A stretch of DNA of 44,725 nucleotides, from positions 1 to 44,725 of the forward strand of contig NZ_JAFBFD010000025.1 of the NCBI RefSeq assembly GCF_016909125.1. The letters run 5' to 3'. Positions 21,941 through 30,460 of this stretch are shown here, in pieces. The stretch is from Enterococcus lemanii (GTDB lineage: Bacteria > Bacillota > Bacilli > Lactobacillales > Enterococcaceae). The notes beneath the pieces are model-generated. The model had not been told where the DNA came from and made no database searches. It was given only the letters and a program-made list of their open reading frames with translations. Position 1 is the stretch's first letter, and each line of letters begins with the position of its first letter. The position numbers and the translations under genes were made by a program.

Positions 21941-22060
21941 GTTGTATTCGTGGGTACTTTTTCCATAGATACAACTTTTTAGAGTACTTTTCTAAACAGT
22001 GTATCTATGTCGGATTTTATTAAAATTTCTCCCGCATAGACAAATCTATGCGGTTTTTTT
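21939..22060 (+). promoter_or_regulatory. Ribosome-sensing attenuator (five-segment ladder) for the Trp transporter
   Basis: Seen: segment 1 AAGTTGTAT (21939-21947) pairs with segment 2 ATACAACTT (21969-21977), 9 bp. Segment 2 CATAGATACA (21964-21973) pairs with segment 3 TGTATCTATG (22000-22009), 10 bp. Segment 3 TCTATGTCGG (22004-22013) pairs with segment 4 CCGCATAGA (22032-22040) with one bulge. Segment 4 pairs with segment 5 TCTATGCGG (22045-22053), followed by seven T: a perfect terminator. Inferred: a ribosome paused at the first Trp codon leaves segment 1 free, so 1:2 and 3:4 form and transcription continues. A ribosome at the stop codon covers segment 1, so 2:3 and the 4:5 terminator form. 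A weaker hairpin (TAGCAAC/GTTGCTA, 22066-22101) follows. Confidence 0.85.
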
Positions 22061-22137
22061 GTTGTTAGCAACGGCCGTGCGACTAGATACGACTGTTGCT
22101 ATTTCTTTATAAAAAATCAAAAAAAGGGGCGTAAAAA

Positions 22138-23154
22138 ATGAAAAATATTGGACTTCGTTTTACTGTTATTGGGATTGCATGTATTTTATTATTCGGATTT
22201 ATTACAGGGAACAAGGAAAGTAAACAGACCTTACTTTCTAAAGAACAAGTCACATACAAAGTGGGGATTTTACAATTTGTCAGCCATCCGGCACTGGATG
22301 AAATTAAAGATGGGGTACTTGTTGGATTAGAAAATGAGGGCTTAGTTGAGAATCAAAATTTAGAAGTGTTCTTTCAAAATGGACAAGCCGATCAAAGTAA
22401 GTTGGCTACGATGAGTCAGCAGTTAGTCAATCAAAATTCACAAGCTCTAATTGGCATTGCGACCCCCGCTGCTCAAGCACTTGCTAATGAAACAAAAGAT
22501 ATTCCAGTTATCTTAGGAGCGGTAACGGATCCTGTTGGTGCAGGTCTTGTCAAAGATATGGGGGAGCCTGGCGGTAACATTACCGGTGTTTCTGATAAAG
22601 CACCTGTTTTTGAACAAATCCAATTAGCGACAGAGTTACTGCCTGAAGCCAAAAGCATGGGTGTTTTATACTCCTCGGCTGAAGACAATTCAAAGTATCA
22701 AGTTGCAGAAGCAAAAGAAGCAGCGCAACGCTTAGGTTTAGAAGTTAAGGAGTATGCCGTTCCTTCAACAAATAACATTAGTCAAATTGTCCAGGTAATG
22801 GGGCAAGCCGTTGATTTTATTTACATTCCCTTAGACAATACGATTGCCAACGCGATGCCTTCCGTGGTAAATGAAGCAAATAAATTAAATTTACCAATTA
22901 TTCCTGCCGTTGATACGATGGTTACGGAAGGTGGATTAGCAACGATTAGTATCAATCAATTTGATATTGGGGTAAAAATTGGCGAGATGACCGCAAGAAT
23001 TGTAAAAGGTGAAACAAAACCCCAAAATACGCCCATTTATACTTTTAAAGAAGGCGACTTTATTATCAATTCAACACAAGCTGAAAAATTAGGAATTCAA
23101 ATTCCTGAAGCAATCAAAGAAAAAGCGAAAAATGTAGGAGGCGAAGAAAAATGA
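22138..23154 (+). CDS. trpX: ABC transporter substrate-binding protein, TrpX type (tryptophan uptake)
   Basis: Extracellular binding protein for an importer, probably of tryptophan. Seen: 338 residues; an N-terminal membrane helix (about 8-24) without a lipobox cysteine, as in other TrpX proteins, so it is probably membrane-anchored; then a periplasmic-binding fold of the PF04392 kind (VGILQFVSHPALDEIKDGV, ATPAAQALANETKDIP, ILGAVTDPVGAGLV). The tryptophan assignment rests on the family and on the Trp-codon leader immediately upstream. AAAAAGGGGCG precedes the ATG. It overlaps the permease gene by four bases (ATGA). Confidence 0.8.
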   Translation: MKNIGLRFTVIGIACILLFGFITGNKESKQTLLSKEQVTYKVGILQFVSHPALDEIKDGVLVGLENEGLVENQNLEVFFQNGQADQSKLATMSQQLVNQNSQALIGIATPAAQALANETKDIPVILGAVTDPVGAGLVKDMGEPGGNITGVSDKAPVFEQIQLATELLPEAKSMGVLYSSAEDNSKYQVAEAKEAAQRLGLEVKEYAVPSTNNISQIVQVMGQAVDFIYIPLDNTIANAMPSVVNEANKLNLPIIPAVDTMVTEGGLATISINQFDIGVKIGEMTARIVKGETKPQNTPIYTFKEGDFIINSTQAEKLGIQIPEAIKEKAKNVGGEEK

Positions 23155-24032
23155 TTTATTCATCGATTGGACAAGGGTTATTGTGGAGTGTACTTGGTTT
23201 AGGTTTATTTATGACTTATCGAATTTTAAATTTCCCTGATATGACCGCTGAAGGGTCTTTTCCTTTAGGTGGTGCGGTTTGCGTTTCAGCAATTGTTGCA
23301 GGAATCCATCCTGTTCTCGCCACTTTTTTAGCGATTGGTGCCGGAATGCTTGCTGGACTTGTAACTGGATTGCTCTATACAAAAGGGAAAATACCAGTAA
23401 TTTTAGCAGGGATTTTGGTGATGTCTTCTTTAAATGCGGTGATGCTCTATATTATGAAAACACCTAATTTATCTTTGTTGCATCAATCGAATCTACTCGG
23501 CTATTTTAGTCAAAGTTTTGTGCCAAAATATTTTGATACAATCTTACTTGGCTTGTTGGCGACAGGAATTATTATTCTTTTCTTGTATTTCTTTTTCCAT
23601 ACCGATTACGGTCAAGCATATATCGCAACCGGTGACAATGAAAACATGGCGCGGTCATTAGGAATTGCTACTGATAAAATGAAAGTCGTTGGTCTAATCC
23701 TTTCAAACGGTGTCATTGCTTTAAGCGGGGCTTTAATTGCACAAAGTGACGGTTATGCCGATGTGAACAAAGGAGTGGGTGTGATTGTCATTGGTTTAGC
23801 TTCAATTATTATTGGCGAAGTAATCTATGGTGAATTAACTTTCTTTGAGCGACTTTTAGCAATTGTTGTGGGTAGCGTTATTTACCAATTGTTAATTTTA
23901 TTAGTTATTCGCTTAGGATTTGATACAACATACTTGAAACTTTTCTCAGCAGTGGTTTTAGCAATTTGTTTATTAATTCCACAATTAAAAGAAAAATTAC
24001 AATTAAAAACTGGTTTAGAAAAGGGGGTCTAG
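23151..24032 (+). CDS. trpY: ABC transporter permease, TrpY type
   Basis: Membrane subunit of the same importer. Seen: 293 residues, about eight hydrophobic helices; early motif FPDMTAEGSFPLGGAV, and the cytoplasmic coupling region around ATGDNENMARSLGIATDKMKV, typical of the branched-chain-like permease family that accompanies PF04392 binding proteins. It starts inside the end of trpX and ends three bases before trpZ. A single permease gene means the transporter is a homodimer in the membrane. Confidence 0.8.
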   Translation: MIYSSIGQGLLWSVLGLGLFMTYRILNFPDMTAEGSFPLGGAVCVSAIVAGIHPVLATFLAIGAGMLAGLVTGLLYTKGKIPVILAGILVMSSLNAVMLYIMKTPNLSLLHQSNLLGYFSQSFVPKYFDTILLGLLATGIIILFLYFFFHTDYGQAYIATGDNENMARSLGIATDKMKVVGLILSNGVIALSGALIAQSDGYADVNKGVGVIVIGLASIIIGEVIYGELTFFERLLAIVVGSVIYQLLILLVIRLGFDTTYLKLFSAVVLAICLLIPQLKEKLQLKTGLEKGV

Positions 24033-24035
24033 GGC

Positions 24036-24803
24036 ATGGCTATCTTTGAAATAAAAAAAGCAACGAAATCGATTCAAAATGGACCAAAAGAGCAAAAAAT
24101 ATTGTTAAATCAATTAGACTTAACCATTAATCAGGGCGATTTTATTACTGTTTTAGGTGGAAATGGGGCTGGAAAAAGTACCCTTTTTAATACCATTTCA
24201 GGTACTTTACCTTTAACAAGTGGGCAGATGTTTTTAGAAGGAAAAGAGGTGACGCAACTTGCCGAGGAAAAACGCGCTCGTTTTATTGCACGCGTTTTTC
24301 AAGATCCTAAGATGGGGACAGCGCCAAGGATGACGGTGGCAGAAAACTTACTCTTAGCGCAACAAAGAGGTGAAAAACGGCAACTTATTTTTCGTCAGTT
24401 AAAACAACAAAAAGATTATTTTTATACCCTTTGCCAAAGTATCGGTAATGGTTTAGAAAATCATTTAGATACGCCAACTGGGCATCTTTCAGGCGGCCAA
24501 CGCCAAGCTCTGAGCCTCTTGATGGCAACGATTAAATCGCCTCAACTACTATTACTTGATGAACACACGGCTGCTTTAGATCCAAAAACAGCCAAACAAT
24601 TAATGGAAATAACGAATCAACGAATTAACGAACAAAATTTAACTTGCTTAATGATTACCCATCGAATGGAAGATGCTTTAAAATATGGAAATCGTTTAAT
24701 TTTACTTCAAAAAGGTGAAATTATTAAAGATTTAAGTCAATCAGAAAAAGAAAAACTAACCCTTTCTGACCTCTTGCATTTTTTTGAAGAAACAATATTT
24801 TAA
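24036..24803 (+). CDS. trpZ: ABC transporter ATP-binding protein, TrpZ type
   Basis: Energy-coupling ATPase of the importer. Seen: 255 residues; Walker A GGNGAGKST, Q-loop RVFQDP, signature LSGGQRQAL, Walker B LLLLDEHTAALD and switch His in MITHRM. It directly follows the permease. There is no terminator between it and the aro promoter at 24822 other than those inside the aro leader, so readthrough would be subject to the aro attenuator. Confidence 0.85.
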   Translation: MAIFEIKKATKSIQNGPKEQKILLNQLDLTINQGDFITVLGGNGAGKSTLFNTISGTLPLTSGQMFLEGKEVTQLAEEKRARFIARVFQDPKMGTAPRMTVAENLLLAQQRGEKRQLIFRQLKQQKDYFYTLCQSIGNGLENHLDTPTGHLSGGQRQALSLLMATIKSPQLLLLDEHTAALDPKTAKQLMEITNQRINEQNLTCLMITHRMEDALKYGNRLILLQKGEIIKDLSQSEKEKLTLSDLLHFFEETIF

Positions 24804-24821
24804 AAAATAATGAGAAAACAG

Positions 24822-24850
24822 TTGACATTCTCTAACCAAAAACATATACT
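24822..24850 (+). promoter_or_regulatory. Predicted promoter of the aro operon
   Basis: TTGACA at 24822-24827 and TATACT at 24845-24850 with a 17-base gap: a near-consensus SigA promoter just upstream of the Tyr/Phe leader peptide. Confidence 0.85.
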
Positions 24851-24884
24851 AAATTCAATCTTAAATCAGTTTGGAGCGATTCAC

Positions 24885-24941
24885 ATGAGAAAATCACATC
24901 AATCACAACTGAATAATTACTACTTTAGCTATTTTAGATAG
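24885..24941 (+). CDS. Tyrosine/phenylalanine-codon leader peptide
   Basis: 18-residue open frame MRKSHQSQLNNYYFSYFR with a GGAG ribosome site 9 bases upstream. Five of the last seven residues are Tyr or Phe (codons at 24918-24935), and the stop is three bases before segment 1 of an RNA ladder. It precedes the aro operon, whose products are the Tyr and Phe precursors, so the codons match the pathway. Like the Trp leader at 21881 it ends in Arg and an AGATA(A/G) stop context, which suggests common origin. Confidence 0.87.
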   Translation: MRKSHQSQLNNYYFSYFR

Positions 24942-24943
24942 GC

Positions 24944-25052
24944 CTGTATTCATGAAACATGGATACAGACGCCCCGTTTGTATCTATGATGGCTAGAGAG
25001 ATTTGTCGCGTAACTCAGCCGCCGTAGATGAAAAAATCTATAGTGGCTTTTT
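24944..25052 (+). promoter_or_regulatory. Ribosome-sensing attenuator (five-segment ladder) for the aro operon
   Basis: Seen: segment 1 CTGTATTCATG (24944-24954) pairs with segment 2 CATGGATACAG (24958-24968), 11 bp, loop AAA. Segment 2 extended, CATGGATACAGACG (24958-24971), pairs with segment 3 CGTTTGTATCTATG (24975-24988), 14 bp including two G-T pairs. Segment 3 ATCTATGATGGC (24982-24993) pairs with segment 4 GCCGCCGTAGAT (25018-25029), one mismatch. Segment 4 pairs with segment 5 ATCTATAGTGGC (25036-25047), followed by five T. Same alternating order as the Trp leader: starvation for Tyr or Phe should favour 1:2 plus 3:4 (on), and a ribosome at the stop codon should favour 2:3 plus the 4:5 terminator (off). 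Confidence 0.87.
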
Positions 25053-25078
25053 ATATTTTATTATACTTTTTTGTATAT

Positions 25079-25124
25079 AAGATGTTCACTGTAGATTGTT
25101 ATCTTTACAGCGGACATCTTTTTT
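25079..25124 (+). terminator. Second terminator hairpin in the aro leader
   Basis: AAGATGTTCACTGTA (25079-25093) pairs with TACAGCGGACATCTT (25106-25120), 14 of 15 positions counting one G-T pair, followed by T6. It lies 23 bases before the aroE ATG, so it must be bypassed for aroE expression. No leader peptide of its own is visible. Confidence 0.75.
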
Positions 25125-25146
25125 GTTTGATTAAAGGAGGAATTTA

Positions 25147-26025
25147 ATGGGGAATAAAATTACTGGTCAAACACAGCTTGCAGGCTTAATTGCTCATCCT
25201 GCAAGGCATAGCATTTCGCCAAAAATTCAAAATATGGCGTTTACCCATAACAAAATGGATGCATGTTATTTAGCGTTTGATGTTTTGCCAGAAAATTTAA
25301 AAGACAGTATCGAGGGCATTCGGAGTTTAAATTTAATCGGGGTTAACTTATCCATGCCTCATAAACAAGCGGTTATTCCGTTGTTAGATGAACTGTCACC
25401 AGAAGCACAGCTAATCGGTGCCGTTAATACGATTGTAAACCAAAAAGGAAAACTAATTGGCTATAATACAGATGGTATTGGCTTTATTCAAAGTTTAACT
25501 GAAGAAGGCATCGACATTGTTGGTAAAAAAATGGTTTTATTAGGTACTGGTGGTGCAGCAACGGCGATTATGTGCCAAGCAGCACTTGATGGTATCGCAT
25601 CGATTGCAATTATTAGCCGACATGGCGAAAATTATGAAAAAGCCAAACAAAAAATAGCAACGTTACTTGAAGCAACGACCTGTCAAATTCAATTAATTTC
25701 AGCAGAACACGAGACAGAGATTTCAAAAGCTTGTCAAGATGCCGACTTACTTGTAAATGCGACAAATGTTGGCATGGGCGAACCAAGTGTCGCGTTGCCT
25801 TTTATTAAACGTGAGGATTTAAGAACGAATTTAATCGTTATTGATATTATTTATTATCCGAAAGAAACTTATTTATTGCAATGTGCCCGAGAAATTGGTG
25901 CGCAAACAGTGAACGGTCTGGGGATGTTAGTCCATCAAGGGGCAAAAGCTTTTGAATTATGGACAGGGAAACAAATGCCGACTGATTTAGTTAAGCAATC
26001 ACTCGAAGAAAACTCAAATAATTAA
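25147..26025 (+). CDS. aroE: Shikimate dehydrogenase
   Basis: NADPH-dependent reduction of 3-dehydroshikimate to shikimate. Seen: 292 residues; substrate motif HSISPKIQN, catalytic Lys in NLSMPHKQAV, NTDGIGF, and dinucleotide loop LLGTGGAATAI. AAAGGAGG precedes the ATG. First gene of the eight-gene aro operon behind the Tyr/Phe attenuator. Confidence 0.95.
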   Translation: MGNKITGQTQLAGLIAHPARHSISPKIQNMAFTHNKMDACYLAFDVLPENLKDSIEGIRSLNLIGVNLSMPHKQAVIPLLDELSPEAQLIGAVNTIVNQKGKLIGYNTDGIGFIQSLTEEGIDIVGKKMVLLGTGGAATAIMCQAALDGIASIAIISRHGENYEKAKQKIATLLEATTCQIQLISAEHETEISKACQDADLLVNATNVGMGEPSVALPFIKREDLRTNLIVIDIIYYPKETYLLQCAREIGAQTVNGLGMLVHQGAKAFELWTGKQMPTDLVKQSLEENSNN

Positions 26026-26044
26026 AAGAAAGTAGGAATTTAAA

Positions 26045-27070
26045 ATGATCGTTATTATGCAACCAGGAGCAACTGAAAAACAAATTGAAAGAGTTGTAAA
26101 AAGAATTAAAGATAGTGGTTTAGATTACCAATTAAATACAGGGAGTGAACAAGTTGTTATTGGTTTATTAGGTGATACTCGTGCCATGCAAGATATTGCT
26201 TTTCGTAGTTATGAAGGCGTTGATAAAGCTTTAAGAATCAGTAATACTTATAAATTAACATCACGTGAGTTCCATCCAGACGATACGGTTGTCGATGTCG
26301 ATGGCGTTAAAATCGGTGACGGAAGCTTTGTCACAATGGCCGGTCCTTGTTCAGTAGAAGGTCTTGAACAAATCCGTGAATCGGCTCGAATGGCTAAAGC
26401 TGGGGGCGCAAAAATTTTGCGTGGTGGGGCTTTTAAACCAAGAACATCTCCTTACGCTTTCCAAGGGATGGAAGAAGAAGGTTTGAAAGTAATGCGTCAA
26501 GCAGCCGATGAATACGGTTTGAAAGTAATCACAGAAGTAATGGATGAGGCACATATTGATATGGTGGCAGAATACTCAGATATTATTCAAATCGGAGCAA
26601 GAAATATGCAGAATTTCCGTTTGTTATCAGCTGTTGGAAAAACAGGCAAACCAATTGGCTTAAAACGTGGAATTTCAGGAACGATTGATGAGTGGTTAAA
26701 TGCAGCTGAATATATCGCGGTTGAAGAAAAAAGTCCGGTTATTTTTATCGAACGTGGGATTCGAACTTACGAAACAGCCACTCGAAATACTTTTGACTTA
26801 AGTGCCGTTCCAATTATTAAAAAATTCAGTCATTTCCCAATTATTGTTGATCCAAGTCACGGAACAGGTGTTTGGGACTTAGTTACCCCTATGGCACGTG
26901 CCGGAGTTGCGGCTGGTGCGGATGGTATGATTGTTGAAATTCACCCAGATCCAGCTAACGCTTGGTCAGATGGTCCGCAATCATTAAATGAAAAGAACTA
27001 CTTATTAATGATGAAGGAAGTCGATATTTTAGTGAAAGCAATGCAAGAAATTCGTCAATTAGAAAAATAA
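26045..27070 (+). CDS. aroF: 3-deoxy-7-phosphoheptulonate (DAHP) synthase, type I beta
   Basis: First committed step of aromatic synthesis: PEP plus erythrose 4-phosphate to DAHP. Seen: 341 residues; an N-terminal ferredoxin-like regulatory domain (about 1-75, [20 protein letters not shown]) as in Thermotoga-type enzymes, then the barrel with [30 protein letters not shown] and DPSHGTG. The N-terminal domain is the usual site of feedback inhibition, so enzyme-level control by Tyr or Phe is likely in addition to the RNA leader. Confidence 0.95.
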   Translation: MIVIMQPGATEKQIERVVKRIKDSGLDYQLNTGSEQVVIGLLGDTRAMQDIAFRSYEGVDKALRISNTYKLTSREFHPDDTVVDVDGVKIGDGSFVTMAGPCSVEGLEQIRESARMAKAGGAKILRGGAFKPRTSPYAFQGMEEEGLKVMRQAADEYGLKVITEVMDEAHIDMVAEYSDIIQIGARNMQNFRLLSAVGKTGKPIGLKRGISGTIDEWLNAAEYIAVEEKSPVIFIERGIRTYETATRNTFDLSAVPIIKKFSHFPIIVDPSHGTGVWDLVTPMARAGVAAGADGMIVEIHPDPANAWSDGPQSLNEKNYLLMMKEVDILVKAMQEIRQLEK

Positions 27071-27090
27071 TTCGTAAAGGGAGACTTTTG

Positions 27091-28146
27091 ATGCATATTC
27101 AATTAACGAATCATTCATACGATATTTTGATCCAAAAAGGCGCGTTGCAAACTGTTGGCCAGTGGGTGAGTCAACAGTGGCGAAAACAAAAAGTGGGGAT
27201 TATTACGGATACCAACGTAGCCCCTCTTTACGCTGAAAAAGTAAAAAAAAGTTTAGAAGAGCAAGGGTTCAAAGTTTCTATTTATGTTGTAACAGCTGGC
27301 GAACAAAGTAAATCTTTACAAGAAGCTGAAAAATTATATCAATCGTTAGCAGAAGATCAATTTAGTCGAAGCGACGGTATCATTGCTCTAGGTGGCGGTG
27401 TGATTGGCGATTTAGCCGGGTTTGTTGCCTCAACTTTTATGCGTGGGTTACATTTCTTGCAAATTCCGACAACACTACTGGCACAAGTAGATTCAAGTAT
27501 TGGTGGAAAAACAGCTGTTAATACGTCAGCAGCCAAAAATCTAGTTGGAACGTTCGCGCAACCTGCAGGTGTTTTAATTGATCCGGAAGTGCTTCAAACA
27601 CTGGACACGCGAAGAATTCGTGAAGGAATTGCTGAAATCGTTAAATCAGCGGCAATTGCAGATGTTCAATTGTGGGAGATTCTTCAAACTTTAAAAGATG
27701 AACACGAATTAATTGAACAAGCTGAAACCATTATTCCACTTGCTTTACAAGTAAAAAAACACGTCGTTGAAGAAGACGAGTTTGATAACGGTAGTCGTTT
27801 GACCTTAAATTTTGGTCATACAATTGGACACGGAATTGAAAATACAGCTGGCTATGGCGTCGTGAGCCATGGTGAAGCAGTAGCCATTGGGATGGTTATG
27901 ATTTCTCAAGAAGCGGAACGTCAACAATTGATGCCTGCAGGAATCACCGATCAAATTCGCCAAATGTTAAAAAAATTCCATTTGCCTACCCAATTAGAAA
28001 CGATTCAGCCCGTAGCTGTTTATCAAGCAATTACGCACGATAAAAAAACACGCGGTTCCAATATTAAAATTATTTTATTAGAAAAAATCGGGCAAGCTAA
28101 AATTGTTACACTACCTGTAGAAGAAATAAAAAAATACATTAATTAA
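27091..28146 (+). CDS. aroB: 3-dehydroquinate synthase
   Basis: Converts DAHP to 3-dehydroquinate using NAD+ and a divalent metal. Seen: about 351 residues; LGGGVIGDLAGFVASTFMRG, QIPTTLLAQVDSSIGGKTAV and metal ligands in NFGHTIGHGIE. The start is ATG 27091, 7 bases after AAAGGGAG; a TTG three bases earlier is a poorer choice. Second step of the shikimate pathway. Confidence 0.96.
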   Translation: MHIQLTNHSYDILIQKGALQTVGQWVSQQWRKQKVGIITDTNVAPLYAEKVKKSLEEQGFKVSIYVVTAGEQSKSLQEAEKLYQSLAEDQFSRSDGIIALGGGVIGDLAGFVASTFMRGLHFLQIPTTLLAQVDSSIGGKTAVNTSAAKNLVGTFAQPAGVLIDPEVLQTLDTRRIREGIAEIVKSAAIADVQLWEILQTLKDEHELIEQAETIIPLALQVKKHVVEEDEFDNGSRLTLNFGHTIGHGIENTAGYGVVSHGEAVAIGMVMISQEAERQQLMPAGITDQIRQMLKKFHLPTQLETIQPVAVYQAITHDKKTRGSNIKIILLEKIGQAKIVTLPVEEIKKYIN

Positions 28147-28171
28147 ATGTTGAAAAAAAGGGGAGTATTAT

Positions 28172-29338
28172 ATGCGTTATATTACAGCAGGAGAATCACA
28201 TGGTCCAGAATTAACAACAATTATTGAAGGCTTACCGGCAGGAATGCCCTTAAGCGCGGAAGATATTAACTTTGAACTCGCACGTCGTCAAACAGGGTAT
28301 GGTCGGGGTGGTCGAATGTTAATTGAAACCGACCAAGTTCGAATCACTTCTGGCGTTCGTCATGGCAAAACTTTAGGCTCTCCTGTTACATTAGTTGTCG
28401 AAAATAAAGACTGGAAAAACTGGACGACTGTGATGAGTATTGAAGATGTCGAAGAAAAAGATCGCCATTTACGACGTTTAGCTCGTCCGAGACCAGGTCA
28501 TGCAGATTTGGTTGGTGGCATGAAATACCATCATAGTGATTTACGTAATGTACTAGAACGCTCCTCTGCCCGTGAAACAACCATGCGAGTAGCGATTGGT
28601 GGCATTGCTAAAAAATTACTAAAAGAATTACAAATTGATGTTGCGGGGCATGTCACCATGTTAGGTGGCGTAAAAGCAACCATTCCAGAAGGATTAACGG
28701 TAAAAGAAATCCATGAAAAAGCCGAAGCTTCTGAAGTCCGCGTCCTTGATCCTTTAGTAGAAGAAGAAATAAAAGCTTTAATCGATCAAACGAAACGTAA
28801 TGGGGATACGATTGGTGGCGTTGTAGAAGTTTTAGTTGGTGGTGTCCCGGCTGGTTTAGGAAGCTATGTACAGTGGGACAAAAAACTCGATGGCAAGATT
28901 GCCCAAGCGATGGTCAGTATCAATGCCTTTAAAGGCGTCGAGTTTGGTATTGGCTTTGAAGCAGGGGTTTTACCTGGCTCAAAAGTAATGGATGAAATTT
29001 TATGGGATGAAGAAAAAGGTTACACCAGACGTAGCAATCACTTAGGTGGTTTTGAAGGTGGCATGACTAATGGGGAAGTTGTGGTGGTTCGTGGCGTCAT
29101 GAAACCTATCCCAACTTTATATAAACCACTTCAAAGTGTCGATATTGATTCAAAAGAACCTTATAAAGCAAGTATTGAACGTTCTGATAGTACGGCTGTT
29201 CCAGCTGCATGTGTTGTAGCAGAAAGTGTTGTTTCAACGGTTATTGCTAATGAAATTCTAGAAAAATTTCCAAGTGATTCCTTTGAAGAACTGGTTGCCT
29301 CGGTTGCTCAATACCGTGACTATTTAAAAAACTACTAA
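28172..29338 (+). CDS. aroC: Chorismate synthase
   Basis: FMN-dependent elimination of phosphate from EPSP giving chorismate. Seen: 388 residues; [21 protein letters not shown] at the N-terminus, [40 protein letters not shown], and C-terminal [15 protein letters not shown], all family signatures. AAAAAGGGGAG upstream. Full length. Confidence 0.97.
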   Translation: MRYITAGESHGPELTTIIEGLPAGMPLSAEDINFELARRQTGYGRGGRMLIETDQVRITSGVRHGKTLGSPVTLVVENKDWKNWTTVMSIEDVEEKDRHLRRLARPRPGHADLVGGMKYHHSDLRNVLERSSARETTMRVAIGGIAKKLLKELQIDVAGHVTMLGGVKATIPEGLTVKEIHEKAEASEVRVLDPLVEEEIKALIDQTKRNGDTIGGVVEVLVGGVPAGLGSYVQWDKKLDGKIAQAMVSINAFKGVEFGIGFEAGVLPGSKVMDEILWDEEKGYTRRSNHLGGFEGGMTNGEVVVVRGVMKPIPTLYKPLQSVDIDSKEPYKASIERSDSTAVPAACVVAESVVSTVIANEILEKFPSDSFEELVASVAQYRDYLKNY

Positions 29339-29353
29339 GCTAGGAGAACAAAC

Positions 29354-30451
29354 ATGACGCAAAAAGTGTTGATTGTCGGCTTAGGTCTCATTGGGGCATC
29401 ATTGGCTATTGGTATTAAAAAGTCTCATCCCAACCTAACACTTGTTGGATGGGACTTTGCTGAAAAGACAAGAGAAATTGCCATTGAACAGCAAATGGTT
29501 GATGAAGTCGCGTTAGATTTTAAGCAAGGTGCCCAAACAGCCAATTGGATTGTTTTGGCCGTTCCTGCCCGTGTATGTTTACAATATTTGAACGAACTAG
29601 CCACATTGTCGTTACAGTCAAATGTTTTAGTGACCGATGTTTCCAGCACGAAAGAAGAAATCATGAGTGTTGCGGAAAAATTGCCATTTGACTTTATTGG
29701 TGGACATCCAATGGCTGGCTCACATAAATCAGGTATACTAGCGGGTGATGGTGATTTATTTGAAAATGCTTATTATATTTTTACGCCACCTCACGATAAA
29801 ACTGTCGCAAAACGAGTAGATGAACTCAAAGAACTTTTTAAAGGAAGTCGAGCGAAATACGTTGAGTTATCAGCCAATGAACATGATCAAATCACGGGGA
29901 TGTTAAGCCATTTACCCCATATTATTGCCGCTGGTTTAGTAAATCAAGCAGATCAATTTAATCAAATGCATCCTCGTTCAAAACAATTGGCAGCTGGAGG
30001 TTTTCGGGATATCACTCGAATTGCCTCGTCTGATCCGCAAATGTGGACAGATATACTATTAAGCAATCGCCGAACATTAATAAAATTACTGCAAAAATGG
30101 CAAGGGAAAATGACAGAAGTTGCGGACTGGCTTTCTCAAGAAAATGCGGAAGCAATTTATCGTTTTTTTGAACAAGCAAAAGATACAAGAGATAAATTAC
30201 CGATTCATCGCAAAGGAGCAATTCCAGCATTCTATGATTTATTCGTAGATGTTCCTGATACCCCAGGTGTGATTGCTAAAGTAACGACCTTGTTAGGAGA
30301 AGAAGAAATTTCACTTACGAATTTAAGAATTTTAGAAACGCGTGAAGATATTATTGGGGTGTTACAAATCACATTTAAAAACCAACAAGATTTGATGGCC
30401 GGAAAAGCCTTAATCGAAAGCAAAACCAATTATCAGTGTCGTTTAAAATAG
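29354..30451 (+). CDS. tyrA: Prephenate dehydrogenase with C-terminal ACT domain
   Basis: NAD-dependent oxidative decarboxylation of prephenate to 4-hydroxyphenylpyruvate, the tyrosine branch. Seen: 365 residues; dinucleotide loop VGLGLIGASLA, GGHPMAGSHKSGI, and catalytic-domain helices to about 285; then an ACT domain (about 295-365, VDVPDTPGVIAKVTTLLGEE) that normally binds tyrosine for feedback inhibition. AGGAG precedes the ATG. Confidence 0.95.
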   Translation: MTQKVLIVGLGLIGASLAIGIKKSHPNLTLVGWDFAEKTREIAIEQQMVDEVALDFKQGAQTANWIVLAVPARVCLQYLNELATLSLQSNVLVTDVSSTKEEIMSVAEKLPFDFIGGHPMAGSHKSGILAGDGDLFENAYYIFTPPHDKTVAKRVDELKELFKGSRAKYVELSANEHDQITGMLSHLPHIIAAGLVNQADQFNQMHPRSKQLAAGGFRDITRIASSDPQMWTDILLSNRRTLIKLLQKWQGKMTEVADWLSQENAEAIYRFFEQAKDTRDKLPIHRKGAIPAFYDLFVDVPDTPGVIAKVTTLLGEEEISLTNLRILETREDIIGVLQITFKNQQDLMAGKALIESKTNYQCRLK

Positions 30452-30460
30452 GAGGAGTTT

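Noticed and set aside
21881-25124. T-box riboswitches upstream of the Trp transporter and aro operons
   Set aside because: The leaders are too short for a full T-box and neither contains the conserved T-box sequence AGGGTGGNACCGCG. Leader peptides with matching codons explain the control better.
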